Made by a program: the position numbers and the translations under genes
In this document: positions 19,495-26,769 of the stretch, in pieces
Layout of the letters: each line of letters starts with the position of its first letter
Position numbering within the stretch: position 1 is the first letter of the stretch
Notes under the pieces: generated by a model
Seen by the model: the letters and a program-made list of their open reading frames with translations, nothing else
The model's database searches: none
What the model was told of the DNA's origin: nothing
Assembly: GCA_964017195.1 (NCBI GenBank)
Contig: OZ024897.1
Span: 9,944,451-10,008,450, forward strand
Reading direction: 5' to 3'
DNA from: Siderastrea radians
Lineage: Eukaryota; Cnidaria; Anthozoa; Scleractinia; Rhizangiidae
DNA length: 64,000 nt

Positions 19495-20529
19495 ATGTCG
19501 TTCTACGTGACGTTACCCAGTCATTCCAACCGACGTGAATTTCCCAACAACCAAGCCAATAACTTCAAGATTCGTCTACCGAAACCGTTACAACTCACAG
19601 GGGGTGGATGGCAAGTGGGGTTGAGTGCCATTTCCTTACCAGATGCCCGCGTCAATTTGTACGAGCTGGTGATGAAAGGACAACACGTCTTAGGCATCAA
19701 ATGGCACCTAAAAGCCCCCAGTCAAGACGGAGGGACCTATAACAAATATGGAGCGGCCGTGACCAAAATTGACGATATTAACGACTGGGATTGGGTGGTG
19801 GACGGGGTGAGTTTTATGAAAGCCGCCATTACTCATGTGGAACAGAAACGACGGGAATCGGTGATCCAAGGGGGTACGTTTTTGGACGATCAAGGCAAAC
19901 ACACGTACGTCAAGTTTCGTTGGGAAGGGGAGGATCTGCTCATTGACAACACGAATGTCTCTCATGATGGATCCGTTCGCACGCCCTCGTTTGCCGTTCA
20001 TACCAAGTTAGCTGCCAAGATGGGATGGTTACGTAAAATCACCAGCGGATGGATTTTGGGCCCGAACTTACAGCAAGACTTCATGGGGGATCAAATCCCC
20101 TACATGACCAAGAACAGTGATTGGAAGGATATCGCCGATAAGGATGGGAACGCGGTGTTTTGGACCACCAGTCGAGTGGAAGACTACATGGAATTGAGTA
20201 TGAGTTGTGGTTGGCGTTTCACCAACTTGAATGTGGCGTTTCGGGCGGTGGTGGGGGAACCCACACGATCCTTGCACGTGTACTCGGACGTGGCAGGCAG
20301 CACGATGGTGGGCAATCGCGTGACCGATTTGTTGCGTGAAATCCAGTACAAGCGAGAAGCACGTGGTACCATCTACTTTGAACCGTTGCACATTCAATAC
20401 ATGTCTCTTCGTAACGAGGTGGTGGAAATGATTCACGTTCAAGTGGCCGAAACGATTGGTGCCGGAGGAGACTTGGTCAAGTTTGGTGACGGTCATACCA
20501 TTGTCACCTTGCACTTCAAAAAGACATAA
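19495..20529 (+). CDS. Penton-like minor capsid protein, paralogue 2
   Basis: 344 residues from the ATG at 19,495 (MSFYVTLPSHSNRREFPNN). A GTG-initiated extension is not needed. It is clearly homologous to the preceding gene throughout: LPKPLQLTGGGWQVGLSA, RVEDYMELSMSCGWRFTNLN, LHVYSDVAGSTMVG, DLLREI and a final TLHFKK. This is an old tandem duplication within the element. Two different penton-like proteins could form a hetero-oligomeric vertex, or one may carry the receptor-binding function that element 2 has in a separate fibre gene; no fibre gene is seen in element 1. Confidence 0.65.
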   Translation: MSFYVTLPSHSNRREFPNNQANNFKIRLPKPLQLTGGGWQVGLSAISLPDARVNLYELVMKGQHVLGIKWHLKAPSQDGGTYNKYGAAVTKIDDINDWDWVVDGVSFMKAAITHVEQKRRESVIQGGTFLDDQGKHTYVKFRWEGEDLLIDNTNVSHDGSVRTPSFAVHTKLAAKMGWLRKITSGWILGPNLQQDFMGDQIPYMTKNSDWKDIADKDGNAVFWTTSRVEDYMELSMSCGWRFTNLNVAFRAVVGEPTRSLHVYSDVAGSTMVGNRVTDLLREIQYKREARGTIYFEPLHIQYMSLRNEVVEMIHVQVAETIGAGGDLVKFGDGHTIVTLHFKKT

Positions 20530-20565
20530 AAAAGAGAGTCGAGAAGGAACCCCCAGTCAAACATC

Positions 20566-20796
20566 ATGCCTCCGAAACGACGACGACGACGACGCCGAAA
20601 ACAACCTCCCCAAGCGGGGGAAGGGATCAACGCCGTGATTGCGGGAATTCCTAAAACGGCCTGGTCCATCACCAAAGGGCTAGAAAAGTTGGCGAAAAAG
20701 AATGCCAGAAAATCGCATTTGAAACGCATGGAGGAAATCCGACAAGGAAAACGAAAACGCTATGCGGGGGAATCGTTTACGTGCAGCCTCATGTGA
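20566..20796 (+). CDS. Arg-rich small core protein
   Basis: 76 residues beginning MPPKRRRRRRRKQ, very basic over the whole length, with a central hydrophobic helix. Resembles virion DNA-condensing core proteins of adenovirus type in character, not by a detectable motif. It sits between the penton genes and the capsid gene. Confidence 0.6.
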   Translation: MPPKRRRRRRRKQPPQAGEGINAVIAGIPKTAWSITKGLEKLAKKNARKSHLKRMEEIRQGKRKRYAGESFTCSLM

Positions 20797-20797
20797 G

Positions 20798-20804
20798 TAT
20801 AAAA
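20798..20804 (+). promoter_or_regulatory. TATA box
   Basis: TATAAAA, 62 bp before the ATG at 20,866 and just after the stop of the previous gene. Comparable boxes are found at 21,369, 24,176 and 26,173. Confidence 0.5.
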
Positions 20805-20865
20805 AGAGACGAACCCCCTGTGAAAAACAACCAAAGGCATCCCTGGTGAAGAAGAAGAAGACACC

Positions 20866-21192
20866 ATGCGTGGGGGAAGTTTGACACGATTTCGAACCGA
20901 CGAGTGGTATGATCAACAAGGCAAAGGGTTGGCGACGGACCTGATGCGTGGGGGGTTGCAAGGTCTTATAAGGACGCGAAATCCTTTAAAACTGCCTAGT
21001 AATATCAAGAGAGGCTTGACAACGGGTTTGACACGCGGGATCAAACGCAAAGCCGAAGACGCCCTTAAAAAGGAAATTACCAAACAAGCCAAGAAAGCGT
21101 TGAGTCATAAGAGCGTGAAAGACGCCGTGCGGGTCGCCAGTGCCTTATTTCCCAAACAAACCAAACGGGCGCGGGATATTTTGGGCGTGTGA
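20866..21192 (+). CDS. Basic virion-core-like protein
   Basis: 108 residues, Lys/Arg-rich, ending in two amphipathic basic helices. It contains MRGGS at the start and LMRGGL at residues ~27-32; both fit the adenain consensus MxGG-x, so the protein may be trimmed by the element's own protease. No family recognised. It lies between two other basic proteins upstream of the capsid gene. Confidence 0.6.
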   Translation: MRGGSLTRFRTDEWYDQQGKGLATDLMRGGLQGLIRTRNPLKLPSNIKRGLTTGLTRGIKRKAEDALKKEITKQAKKALSHKSVKDAVRVASALFPKQTKRARDILGV

Positions 21193-21194
21193 AC

Positions 21195-21422
21195 ATGGAT
21201 CCCGTGCATTCACGACCTCGACGGATTCGCAGTAATCGAGGGTTGACTCAATGGGGTGGCCTGTATCCGTTTTGGAAACTGATGCGACGACAACGTGGCG
21301 GTTGGTTGAGTCCCGAGGTGATGCGACTGCCCGGGTTTGATTTGAGACAACATTTAGCACGACGACGGTATAAAAACCCCTCACGACGACGACGTACCAC
21401 CACTCGACGACGACGACGTTAA
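21195..21422 (+). CDS. Arg-rich small protein
   Basis: 75 residues from the ATG at 21,195. It has an N-terminal basic part, a central QRGGW motif (possible protease site), and a C-terminal run of arginines broken by TTT. Probable nucleic-acid-condensing virion protein. It ends three bases before the capsid ATG. Confidence 0.6.
   Translation: MDPVHSRPRRIRSNRGLTQWGGLYPFWKLMRRQRGGWLSPEVMRLPGFDLRQHLARRRYKNPSRRRRTTTRRRRR
21369..21375 (+). promoter_or_regulatory. TATA box for the capsid gene
   Basis: TATAAAA inside the end of the upstream gene, 50 bp before the major capsid ATG at 21,425. Confidence 0.5.
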
Positions 21423-21424
21423 AC

Positions 21425-22825
21425 ATGCCTGACGTGAGTACACAAACCGCCCCGGCTCACGAGCGTTCCGAAGGGACCGTCAACCCGGCGTTACGGATTT
21501 TCAAGGTGCCCCCGACCGACATTAGCATCAATGCCTATCGCATGGTTACCGTTCAACCCACCACCACGGGTATCAATCCCATGGAATTCATCATTCCGGG
21601 ATTAGACGATTTTGTGGATTTGGGACGCAGTTACTTTACCATGGAATTGAGATTGAAGAAAAGTACCAATGGCAACTTGGTGGCCGATGAAAAATTGTGG
21701 CCCGTCAACAATTTGGCCCATTCCATCATCAAACAAATTGACTTGCAATTGAATGGCACGTTGATCAGTCCACAATCCGACACCTATCATTACAAAGCGT
21801 ACCTGGAAAACTTGCTGAATTTTGACCGAGAAGATGGCAAGACCGTGTTAGGACCCCAAGGATGGTTCAATCAAGTGGATTTCCCACCCCAATGGACGGC
21901 CACCAACACAGACAAAGCAGGAGACCATGCTCACTGGAACGCTCTCAGTGACAACCAGAAAGGAGCCTTCGATAGCTCTGTGGCCGAAGGGGTCAAGTAT
22001 CTTGGAGGCGTTACCCACAGTCTGGTGTTTACCCCCCACTTGGAAGTGTTTCACACCGGCAAACTGTTAGTGCCTGGCATCGAAATCAAGATGAAATTTC
22101 ATTTCAATAGCCCGGCCCTGTTTTTCAATGGAGTGGCTCTGGCAGGTCGATTGATGGAAGGCGATGTGAAACTACGGTTTCATCTCTGCCAACTGCGTTT
22201 GAATGACGCCATCTACCAGAGTTTGTCTGAAAAAAGACACAATGAAGGCCAAGTGGCATCTTACCCGACCGTCCGCAGTGAAATCCGGACCTTCACCATG
22301 CAAGACAACCTGGTCCGCTTTGATATCCCCAACCTGTTTCAAAACAGAATACCGGACCGATTGATTGTGGGGTTGTTGGACAGCCGCGCCTTCAATGGAG
22401 ATGTGACCCGAGATCCATTCTGTTTCCAGAAATTTGGACTGACGTCCATTAAACAGATTGTCAAAGGCGAAGAATACCCTTATGAAACCCTGCAGTTAGT
22501 GCACAACAATGGCAGCCGAGATAACTTGGGCTACTTCCGGTTTCTGCAAGCCAGTGGCGCTTGGTGTAAAAAGAAAGGCAATATGGTGGAACTAGGAGAT
22601 TGGGGTCAAGGTAAAAATTGTACCTTGTACATGTTTGACAATGTGGCCAATGGCTGTGCCGACAGTCAAAACCTCAACCCCAAGCAAACCGGTGATTTAC
22701 AATTGGTCTTGGAATTTGGAGCCGCCCCCGGGGTCAATATAACCGTGCTCGTCTATGGAGAATTTGAGAACTTGCTGGAGATTGACCGCAACGGAGCCGT
22801 GTTGTACAACATTTACCAACACTGA
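21425..22825 (+). CDS. Major capsid protein (double jelly-roll, hexon-like)
   Basis: 466 residues. Composition and order of blocks fit Polinton/adintovirus hexon proteins: NPMEFIIPGLDDFVDLGRSYF near the N-terminus, LNGTLISPQSDTYHYKAYLENLL, the KMKFHFNSPALFF strand, LRFHLCQLRLND, IPNLFQNRIPDRL and the closing strand VLVYGEFENLLEI. Such proteins form trimers that build the icosahedral shell. Length is normal and no breaks are seen. Immediate neighbours are the basic proteins upstream and the protease five bases downstream. Confidence 0.85.
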   Translation: MPDVSTQTAPAHERSEGTVNPALRIFKVPPTDISINAYRMVTVQPTTTGINPMEFIIPGLDDFVDLGRSYFTMELRLKKSTNGNLVADEKLWPVNNLAHSIIKQIDLQLNGTLISPQSDTYHYKAYLENLLNFDREDGKTVLGPQGWFNQVDFPPQWTATNTDKAGDHAHWNALSDNQKGAFDSSVAEGVKYLGGVTHSLVFTPHLEVFHTGKLLVPGIEIKMKFHFNSPALFFNGVALAGRLMEGDVKLRFHLCQLRLNDAIYQSLSEKRHNEGQVASYPTVRSEIRTFTMQDNLVRFDIPNLFQNRIPDRLIVGLLDSRAFNGDVTRDPFCFQKFGLTSIKQIVKGEEYPYETLQLVHNNGSRDNLGYFRFLQASGAWCKKKGNMVELGDWGQGKNCTLYMFDNVANGCADSQNLNPKQTGDLQLVLEFGAAPGVNITVLVYGEFENLLEIDRNGAVLYNIYQH

Positions 22826-22829
22826 AGAA

Positions 22830-23369
22830 ATGGAACACGTGGCCTTGAATAATGTGCAATTGGATTATTTAGCCCGAGACGACCCCCACTTGAAACCTGT
22901 CTTTTACGGAACAGTGGCCTGTGATCGTTTACCCAAGAAACCTGTCAAGACCCCACCCCAAGGGTACATTGTGAACACCGACCCGCACGATCAACCCGGA
23001 CAACATTGGTTAGGGGTGTGGACCGAGGGAAACGTGTGTGAAATCCTCGACAGTTATGCTTTGCCCATGGACACGTACGTGCAAGCCGCCCCGTTCCAAG
23101 CTTGGATGGGGAAACATTGGAAGTATGTGGTAACCAATGGCAAGTCCCTCCAAGCCATTTCAAGCAAGAGTTGTGGGGATTACGCCTTGTTGTACTTGAA
23201 AGCCAAAGCCCGTGGACGGACCTTGCAAGACTTTTTAAATGAGTTTTCCGATCATGATTATGTAAGCAATGACCATCAAGCCGGTCAACGCGTTCAACAA
23301 TTGATTGTAGGCCAAGAAGCCCGATGGTATCAACTTTGTTGTCATCCGTATCATCAAAGGAATGATTAA
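22830..23369 (+). CDS. Adenain-like cysteine protease
   Basis: 179 residues from the ATG at 22,830. A longer frame open from 22,755 overlaps the capsid gene and is not needed. The catalytic triad is visible as His59 (QHWLGVW), Asp74 (LDSYALP) and Cys115 (SCGDYALLY), with a Gln at about 108 for the oxyanion hole. Same order as adenovirus protease. It matures capsid and core precursors in the assembling virion. Possible substrates are the neighbouring proteins with QxGG and MxGG motifs. A polyA signal AATAAA at 23,369 follows, then the tRNA-like gene. Confidence 0.9.
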   Translation: MEHVALNNVQLDYLARDDPHLKPVFYGTVACDRLPKKPVKTPPQGYIVNTDPHDQPGQHWLGVWTEGNVCEILDSYALPMDTYVQAAPFQAWMGKHWKYVVTNGKSLQAISSKSCGDYALLYLKAKARGRTLQDFLNEFSDHDYVSNDHQAGQRVQQLIVGQEARWYQLCCHPYHQRND

Positions 23370-23397
23370 ATAAAATGTGTTGGAAAACAAGTGTGTC

Positions 23398-23483
23398 GGA
23401 GTCGTAGCTCAGTCGGTAGAGCCTTTGGATCCCCTCGAATACATGAGGAGGGTCGTGCGTGGGTTCGAGTCCCACCGATTCCA
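23398..23483 (+). tRNA. tRNA-like gene with irregular anticodon region
   Basis: 86 nt. The acceptor stem GGAGTCG pairs with CGATTCC (one G-T pair). The D arm is GCTC-AGTCGGTA-GAGC. The T arm is GTGGG-TTCGAGT-CCCAC, and an A discriminator follows. TAGCTCAGTCGG and GGTTCGAGTCC are good Pol III A and B boxes, and T8 follows at 23,497. The region 23,424-23,458 does not fold as a normal anticodon arm. Either a long hairpin (GATCCCCTC with GAGGAGGGTC, loop GAATACAT) or a class II layout with a CATGA/TCGTG variable arm and a weak anticodon stem is possible. It is unlikely to decode normally. It lies between protease and ATPase genes. Confidence 0.6.
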
Positions 23484-23496
23484 ATAAAAAGGTGCC

Positions 23497-23504
23497 TTTT
23501 TTTT
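23497..23504 (+). terminator. Pol III T8 terminator
   Basis: Eight T residues, 13 bp after the tRNA-like gene and four bases before the ATPase ATG. AAAAAGG-TGCCTTTTT also forms a small hairpin here. Confidence 0.65.
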
Positions 23505-23508
23505 CTCA

Positions 23509-24180
23509 ATGGGTAGTATCATCATCATGCAAACGGGGAAACCGTTTCGTTTTCATACTCCCTCCTCTATCTTGGTGGTAGGACCCTCGGGATGTGGCAA
23601 AACGGTGTTTACGGAAAAACTCTTGGTAGACAACCCCGAGTTGTTTGACACCCCACCGACCCAAGTGCATTATTGTTATGGGGCGTGGCAAGATCGATTT
23701 CGAGGCATGCAAGATCGTGGGGTGAGGTTTCACGAAGGGATTCCCGATCATGACGCCTTGGTGCAATGGTTTCCTCAAGGACAGGGGGTGCTGGTCTTGG
23801 ATGATTTAATGGATGAAGGGAGTCACGATAAACGCGTGTTGGATTTATTCACCAAACATTCCCATCATCAAGGAGTGACGGTGCTCTACTTGTGCCAAGA
23901 CATGTTTCCCACGGGGCGCTATGCCAAAAGTATATCCCGCAATGCGCATTACATTGTGGCGTTCAAGAATCCCCGGGATCAATTAGGGGTACGCAATGTC
24001 ATGTTGCAATCGTTTCCCACCACGTGGAAAGACACCTTGGAAACGTTTCATCAAGCCACCACGCGCCCGTATGGCTATTTGGTCTTGGATTTACACCCGT
24101 CCTCCTCCGATCAACAACGGGTGTTGAGTCACCTGTTAAAAGACGAAGGATGGACGCGCACTTATCAAAAGCAAGTATAA
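23509..24180 (+). CDS. A32-like DNA-packaging ATPase
   Basis: 223 residues (alternative in-frame start at 23,527). Walker A GPSGCGKT is at residues 25-32, and Walker B VLVLDDLM at about 94-101. A sensor-like LYLCQDMF lies at about residue 127. This is the FtsK/HerA-superfamily genome packaging ATPase of Polintons and NCLDV, which pumps DNA into preformed capsids. Length is typical. It starts right after the Pol III terminator and ends 40 bp before the Gly-rich protein. Confidence 0.9.
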   Translation: MGSIIIMQTGKPFRFHTPSSILVVGPSGCGKTVFTEKLLVDNPELFDTPPTQVHYCYGAWQDRFRGMQDRGVRFHEGIPDHDALVQWFPQGQGVLVLDDLMDEGSHDKRVLDLFTKHSHHQGVTVLYLCQDMFPTGRYAKSISRNAHYIVAFKNPRDQLGVRNVMLQSFPTTWKDTLETFHQATTRPYGYLVLDLHPSSSDQQRVLSHLLKDEGWTRTYQKQV

Positions 24181-24182
24181 AG
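24176..24182 (+). promoter_or_regulatory. TATA-like box
   Basis: TATAAAG across the ATPase stop codon, about 39 bp before the ATG at 24,221. Confidence 0.45.
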
Positions 24183-24220
24183 GCCCAACACCTCCTTTGG
24201 AACCGGAAAAGAGAGCAACC

Positions 24221-24744
24221 ATGGCCGAGGACGACCGTCAACCTCCGCAATCGTACGATACCGTGGCCCCGGCCGGGGTGGGGGCGTCCAGCAGCAATGC
24301 CATGTCCCCAAGGGCTTGGCAAGATTTGTATATCTCGGGAGACCAAGGCCTTCTCGACGCGGTCATGGAGGAAATGCCCCCTGATCCCCTCTATGAGTTT
24401 ATGCAATCCCTCCCCCCTGCCGACGTCATCGCGAGTTGGCCCGATGTAGATGGGGCACTCCCTGCACAGGCCTCTTCCCCCGCGGGGGTAGGAAGCCCAG
24501 GAAGTCAATCGTTCCGTAGCATACACACTACCCCGCCGTCTTCTGGAGCTCGAACGCCTGCGACACCTCCTAGCGTACCCCGGGCGACGGGTGCTCGAAC
24601 AGCCGCGGGGGCTGGGGGTAATGGGGGTGGACGTGGTGGACGTGGTGGACGTGGTGGTGGACGTGGTGGTGGGGGTGGACGTGGAGGTGCTGGTGGTAGT
24701 GGTGGTGGTGTTGGGGGTGCTGGTGGTGCTGGTGCCGGAGGTGC

Positions 24745-24775
<31 letters not shown>

Positions 24776-25120
24776 GGTGCTGGTGGCGGCGGCGGTGGTG
24801 GTGGTGGTGGTGGTGGTGGGGGTCGTCGTGGACGACGTCCTAGACGCATACGAGGACGACGACGAAATACCCCCACGTCGCCTTTGACACCTGCCTCCAA
24901 TCCAGCCAGCTTTCGAGGATCTTGGAGCGATAGTACACCCCCACGTACCTTGCGTCAAGCCGATTTACAACGCCGTTTACGCATGCTGTTACAAGATCAA
25001 GAACAATTGGCCCAAGGACGGGACATTGCTAATGTGACCATGACCAATAGCATTGTGACCAGTTATAAACAAGGAGGAGCCCCGAGCGTACAAACCTCGT
25101 CGTCCCGCATCTCGCCGTGA
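24221..25120 (+). CDS. Gly-rich low-complexity virion-type protein
   Basis: 299 residues from ATG 24,221, which has a good context (ACCATGG). Residues ~130-215 are almost pure Gly with Ala and Arg, coded by a GGT/GGC simple-sequence tract. A short Arg-rich stretch and a conserved-looking C-terminal part follow (TLRQADLQRRLRMLL, then NVTMTNSIVTSYKQGG). The G-rich tract looks prone to length change and may differ between copies. Function unknown; place and make-up suggest a virion or assembly protein. The long opposite-strand Pro- and Thr-rich frames here are shadows. Confidence 0.6.
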
Positions 25121-25122
25121 GG

Positions 25123-25788
25123 ATGAAAACCGTCGTGTCGTTATTGAATGGATCTCGACGTCCTGGCATCCCCTTCCCACCGGAATTGTTACAACGGATG
25201 GATTCCTTGTATGCCTTTTACCATCAACAATGGTGGTGTTATCGAAAAATGTTGAATCATTACAAGTGGATCAATGCCTTGTTCAATGGCCTGGCGTTAC
25301 TCCTGATGGCCGCGGGCATGATTGCGGGTCCCCTGTTGGACAACAGTACGTTGGTAGCCTGTTTGGCGGCGGTGGGCACCGTGGTCAAAGGATGGAATGA
25401 TTTTAAACAATATCGATTTAAAGTGACCATGAGTCGATTTGCGTTTACCACCTATGCCAAAGCCTTGACCGAATTGAAAACCTATGTGAGGGGTGTCCCC
25501 TTGGAGGACCTGGAAGGATTTTTAATCAAGATGCAAACGTTGGATGACACCATTGTGGATTTCACCCCTCCGTTACCCAAACGATGTGTGCAAGATTACC
25601 ATCGTCATTTTGTGTACCAACCTTTGGAAGCCCTATGCTATGTAGACGGATGTCCTCGTCCCTTGAAACCCAAAGACTACTGGATCCATAAAAAGCCGCT
25701 CCCTCCCAGCCCGACACTCTTAGAACCATGGCCGTCCGACGACGACGACGACGCAGAAAAAGGAAACAACAACAAGGAGGAGCTTTAA
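25123..25788 (+). CDS. Two-TM, SLATT-like membrane protein
   Basis: 221 residues from the ATG at 25,123. A helical N-terminal segment (LYAFYHQQWWCYRKML) is followed by TM1 at ~50-70 (ALLLMAAGMIAG) and TM2 at ~73-90. A cytoplasmic helix with YAKALTELKTYVRG and an Asp-rich tail follow. The layout (helix, two close TMs, long helix with Y-x2-L-x2-L) is that of SLATT-type 2TM effector domains. It is homologous to the 163-residue protein at 37,879-38,370 in element 2, so it is conserved between distant Polintons. With the SLOG protein of this element it recalls prokaryotic SLOG-SLATT conflict pairs. It could instead be a virion membrane or release protein. It overlaps the next gene by 61 bp. Confidence 0.6.
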   Translation: MKTVVSLLNGSRRPGIPFPPELLQRMDSLYAFYHQQWWCYRKMLNHYKWINALFNGLALLLMAAGMIAGPLLDNSTLVACLAAVGTVVKGWNDFKQYRFKVTMSRFAFTTYAKALTELKTYVRGVPLEDLEGFLIKMQTLDDTIVDFTPPLPKRCVQDYHRHFVYQPLEALCYVDGCPRPLKPKDYWIHKKPLPPSPTLLEPWPSDDDDDAEKGNNNKEEL

Positions 25789-26066
25789 TGCGTCGCAAAC
25801 CCCGTTTGGTGGATAAAATTGCCCATGGCATGAGTATGTTTCTCTCAGGCCCCGCGCCTGGGTTTGGACTGGCTTTAGGCAAATTAGGCGGGCAAGCCTT
25901 AAAAGGCATTACCGATAATGTACAACATTACCGACGACGACAACGAGGTGGGGGTTGGTGGTCCGATTTGAAACGCAATACCCGTCAAGGCTATAAAGAG
26001 ACGCAAGACCTCATCAAACAAAACAAAGCCCTTCAACGTGTCTTGTCGCACTCATGGTATCCTTGA
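25728..26066 (+). CDS. Arg-rich core protein with QxGG sites
   Basis: 112 residues. It begins MAVRRRRRRRKRKQQQGGALM and has a second RQRGGGWW near residue 70. A central hydrophobic helix (GFGLALGKLGGQALKG) resembles the membrane-active part of adenoviral minor proteins. Both QxGG motifs fit adenain cleavage. Start context ACCATGG is good. It overlaps the previous gene by 61 bp and the next by 13 bp. Confidence 0.6.
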   Translation: MAVRRRRRRRKRKQQQGGALMRRKPRLVDKIAHGMSMFLSGPAPGFGLALGKLGGQALKGITDNVQHYRRRQRGGGWWSDLKRNTRQGYKETQDLIKQNKALQRVLSHSWYP

Positions 26067-26227
26067 AGAGAAGACGCCGACGACGACGTCGTCAACGCGG
26101 TGGTTTTGTAAATCTATTGGTCCCTGCCCTGACGGGATTGGGGAAAGCCGTGGCCTTGGAAACGGATAAACGTATAAAACGCACGATCCAAAAAGCCAAG
26201 CAACGCTATCGTCGCCGTCACCGATAA
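26054..26227 (+). CDS. Very small Arg-rich protein
   Basis: 57 residues, starting MVSLKRRRRRRR and then QRGGFVNLLVPALTG, with a basic C-terminus. Same architecture as its neighbours (Arg run, QRGG, hydrophobic helix, basic tail), so probably a paralogous core peptide. It is shorter than common ORF cut-offs and easily missed. Confidence 0.55.
   Translation: MVSLKRRRRRRRRQRGGFVNLLVPALTGLGKAVALETDKRIKRTIQKAKQRYRRRHR
26173..26179 (+). promoter_or_regulatory. TATA box
   Basis: TATAAAA, about 52 bp before the ATG at 26,231. Another TATAAAA lies at 26,417-26,423. Confidence 0.4.
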
Positions 26228-26230
26228 ACG

Positions 26231-26557
26231 ATGCAACGTCTTCGACGTCAATTACCGTTTTTACGGTCCATGTTACAAGAAGCCAATGGTTCCAAACGTC
26301 AAGAGTTGTTACAACATGCCAATGCCGATCAAATTAATGCCGTGAGTGAACTGGTCTTGAACTTTTTAAAAAACAAGATTCCCGTCACACCCCCCATGCT
26401 GTCTAAACTTCAACCCTATAAAAGGGTGCTACGCGATTTGGGACGTCGTCGACATTCCGTCAAAAAACGTCGGGCGTGGTTGGTTCAACAAAAAGGACGC
26501 GGCTTGTTTCAAGGACTTCACGAGGTGTTATGTCAATGTGCTCGACCGACCCGTTAA
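26231..26557 (+). CDS. Conserved-looking small basic protein
   Basis: 108 residues. An N-terminal LPFLRSMLQEA helix is followed by an alpha-helical middle (ELVLNFLKNKIPVTP) and a basic RRRHSVKKRRAWLVQQKGRG segment. QKGRG fits the second adenain consensus (xGxG). From memory, small proteins of this pattern are common in animal Polintons, but I cannot name the family. It overlaps the next gene by 28 bp. Confidence 0.55.
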   Translation: MQRLRRQLPFLRSMLQEANGSKRQELLQHANADQINAVSELVLNFLKNKIPVTPPMLSKLQPYKRVLRDLGRRRHSVKKRRAWLVQQKGRGLFQGLHEVLCQCARPTR

Positions 26558-26769
26558 CCCTGGCCACATGGATCACCCTGTTACAAGAGGCCAATCGGGC
26601 TACCGACCGGTGGAAAGACGAGTGTCATTATTGGAAGCATAAATATCACCTGTTGTATCGAGAGTACAGGCACATCTTAAAGACCCGTCTTTGTGAGAGC
26701 TGTCGTCAAATAGAAGACGGGGAACTTTGCTCCGAGTGTAGTCAACCCCCATGGATGCAGTCTACATGA
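26530..26769 (+). CDS. Small CxxC zinc-ribbon protein
   Basis: 79 residues from ATG 26,530 (MSMCSTDPLT). The N-terminal half is a charged, Trp/Tyr-rich helix. The C-terminal part has CESC and CSEC, eleven residues apart, a small zinc-binding ribbon. It overlaps both neighbours (28 bp and 19 bp). The earlier in-frame start at 26,476 is not ATG-supported by spacing and lies inside the previous gene. Function unknown. Confidence 0.5.
   Translation: MSMCSTDPLTLATWITLLQEANRATDRWKDECHYWKHKYHLLYREYRHILKTRLCESCRQIEDGELCSECSQPPWMQST

Noticed and set aside
23398..23483. Calling this a normal tRNA with a defined anticodon
   Set aside because: The anticodon region does not form a standard 5-bp stem with a 7-nt loop; any anticodon assignment would be a guess.
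23999..24958. Leftward 319-codon frame rich in Thr/Ser, and nested Pro-rich frame 24,505-24,900
   Set aside because: Both are antisense of the Gly-rich simple-sequence tract of 24,221-25,120 and the ATPase end; composition is fully explained by GGT/GGC repeats.
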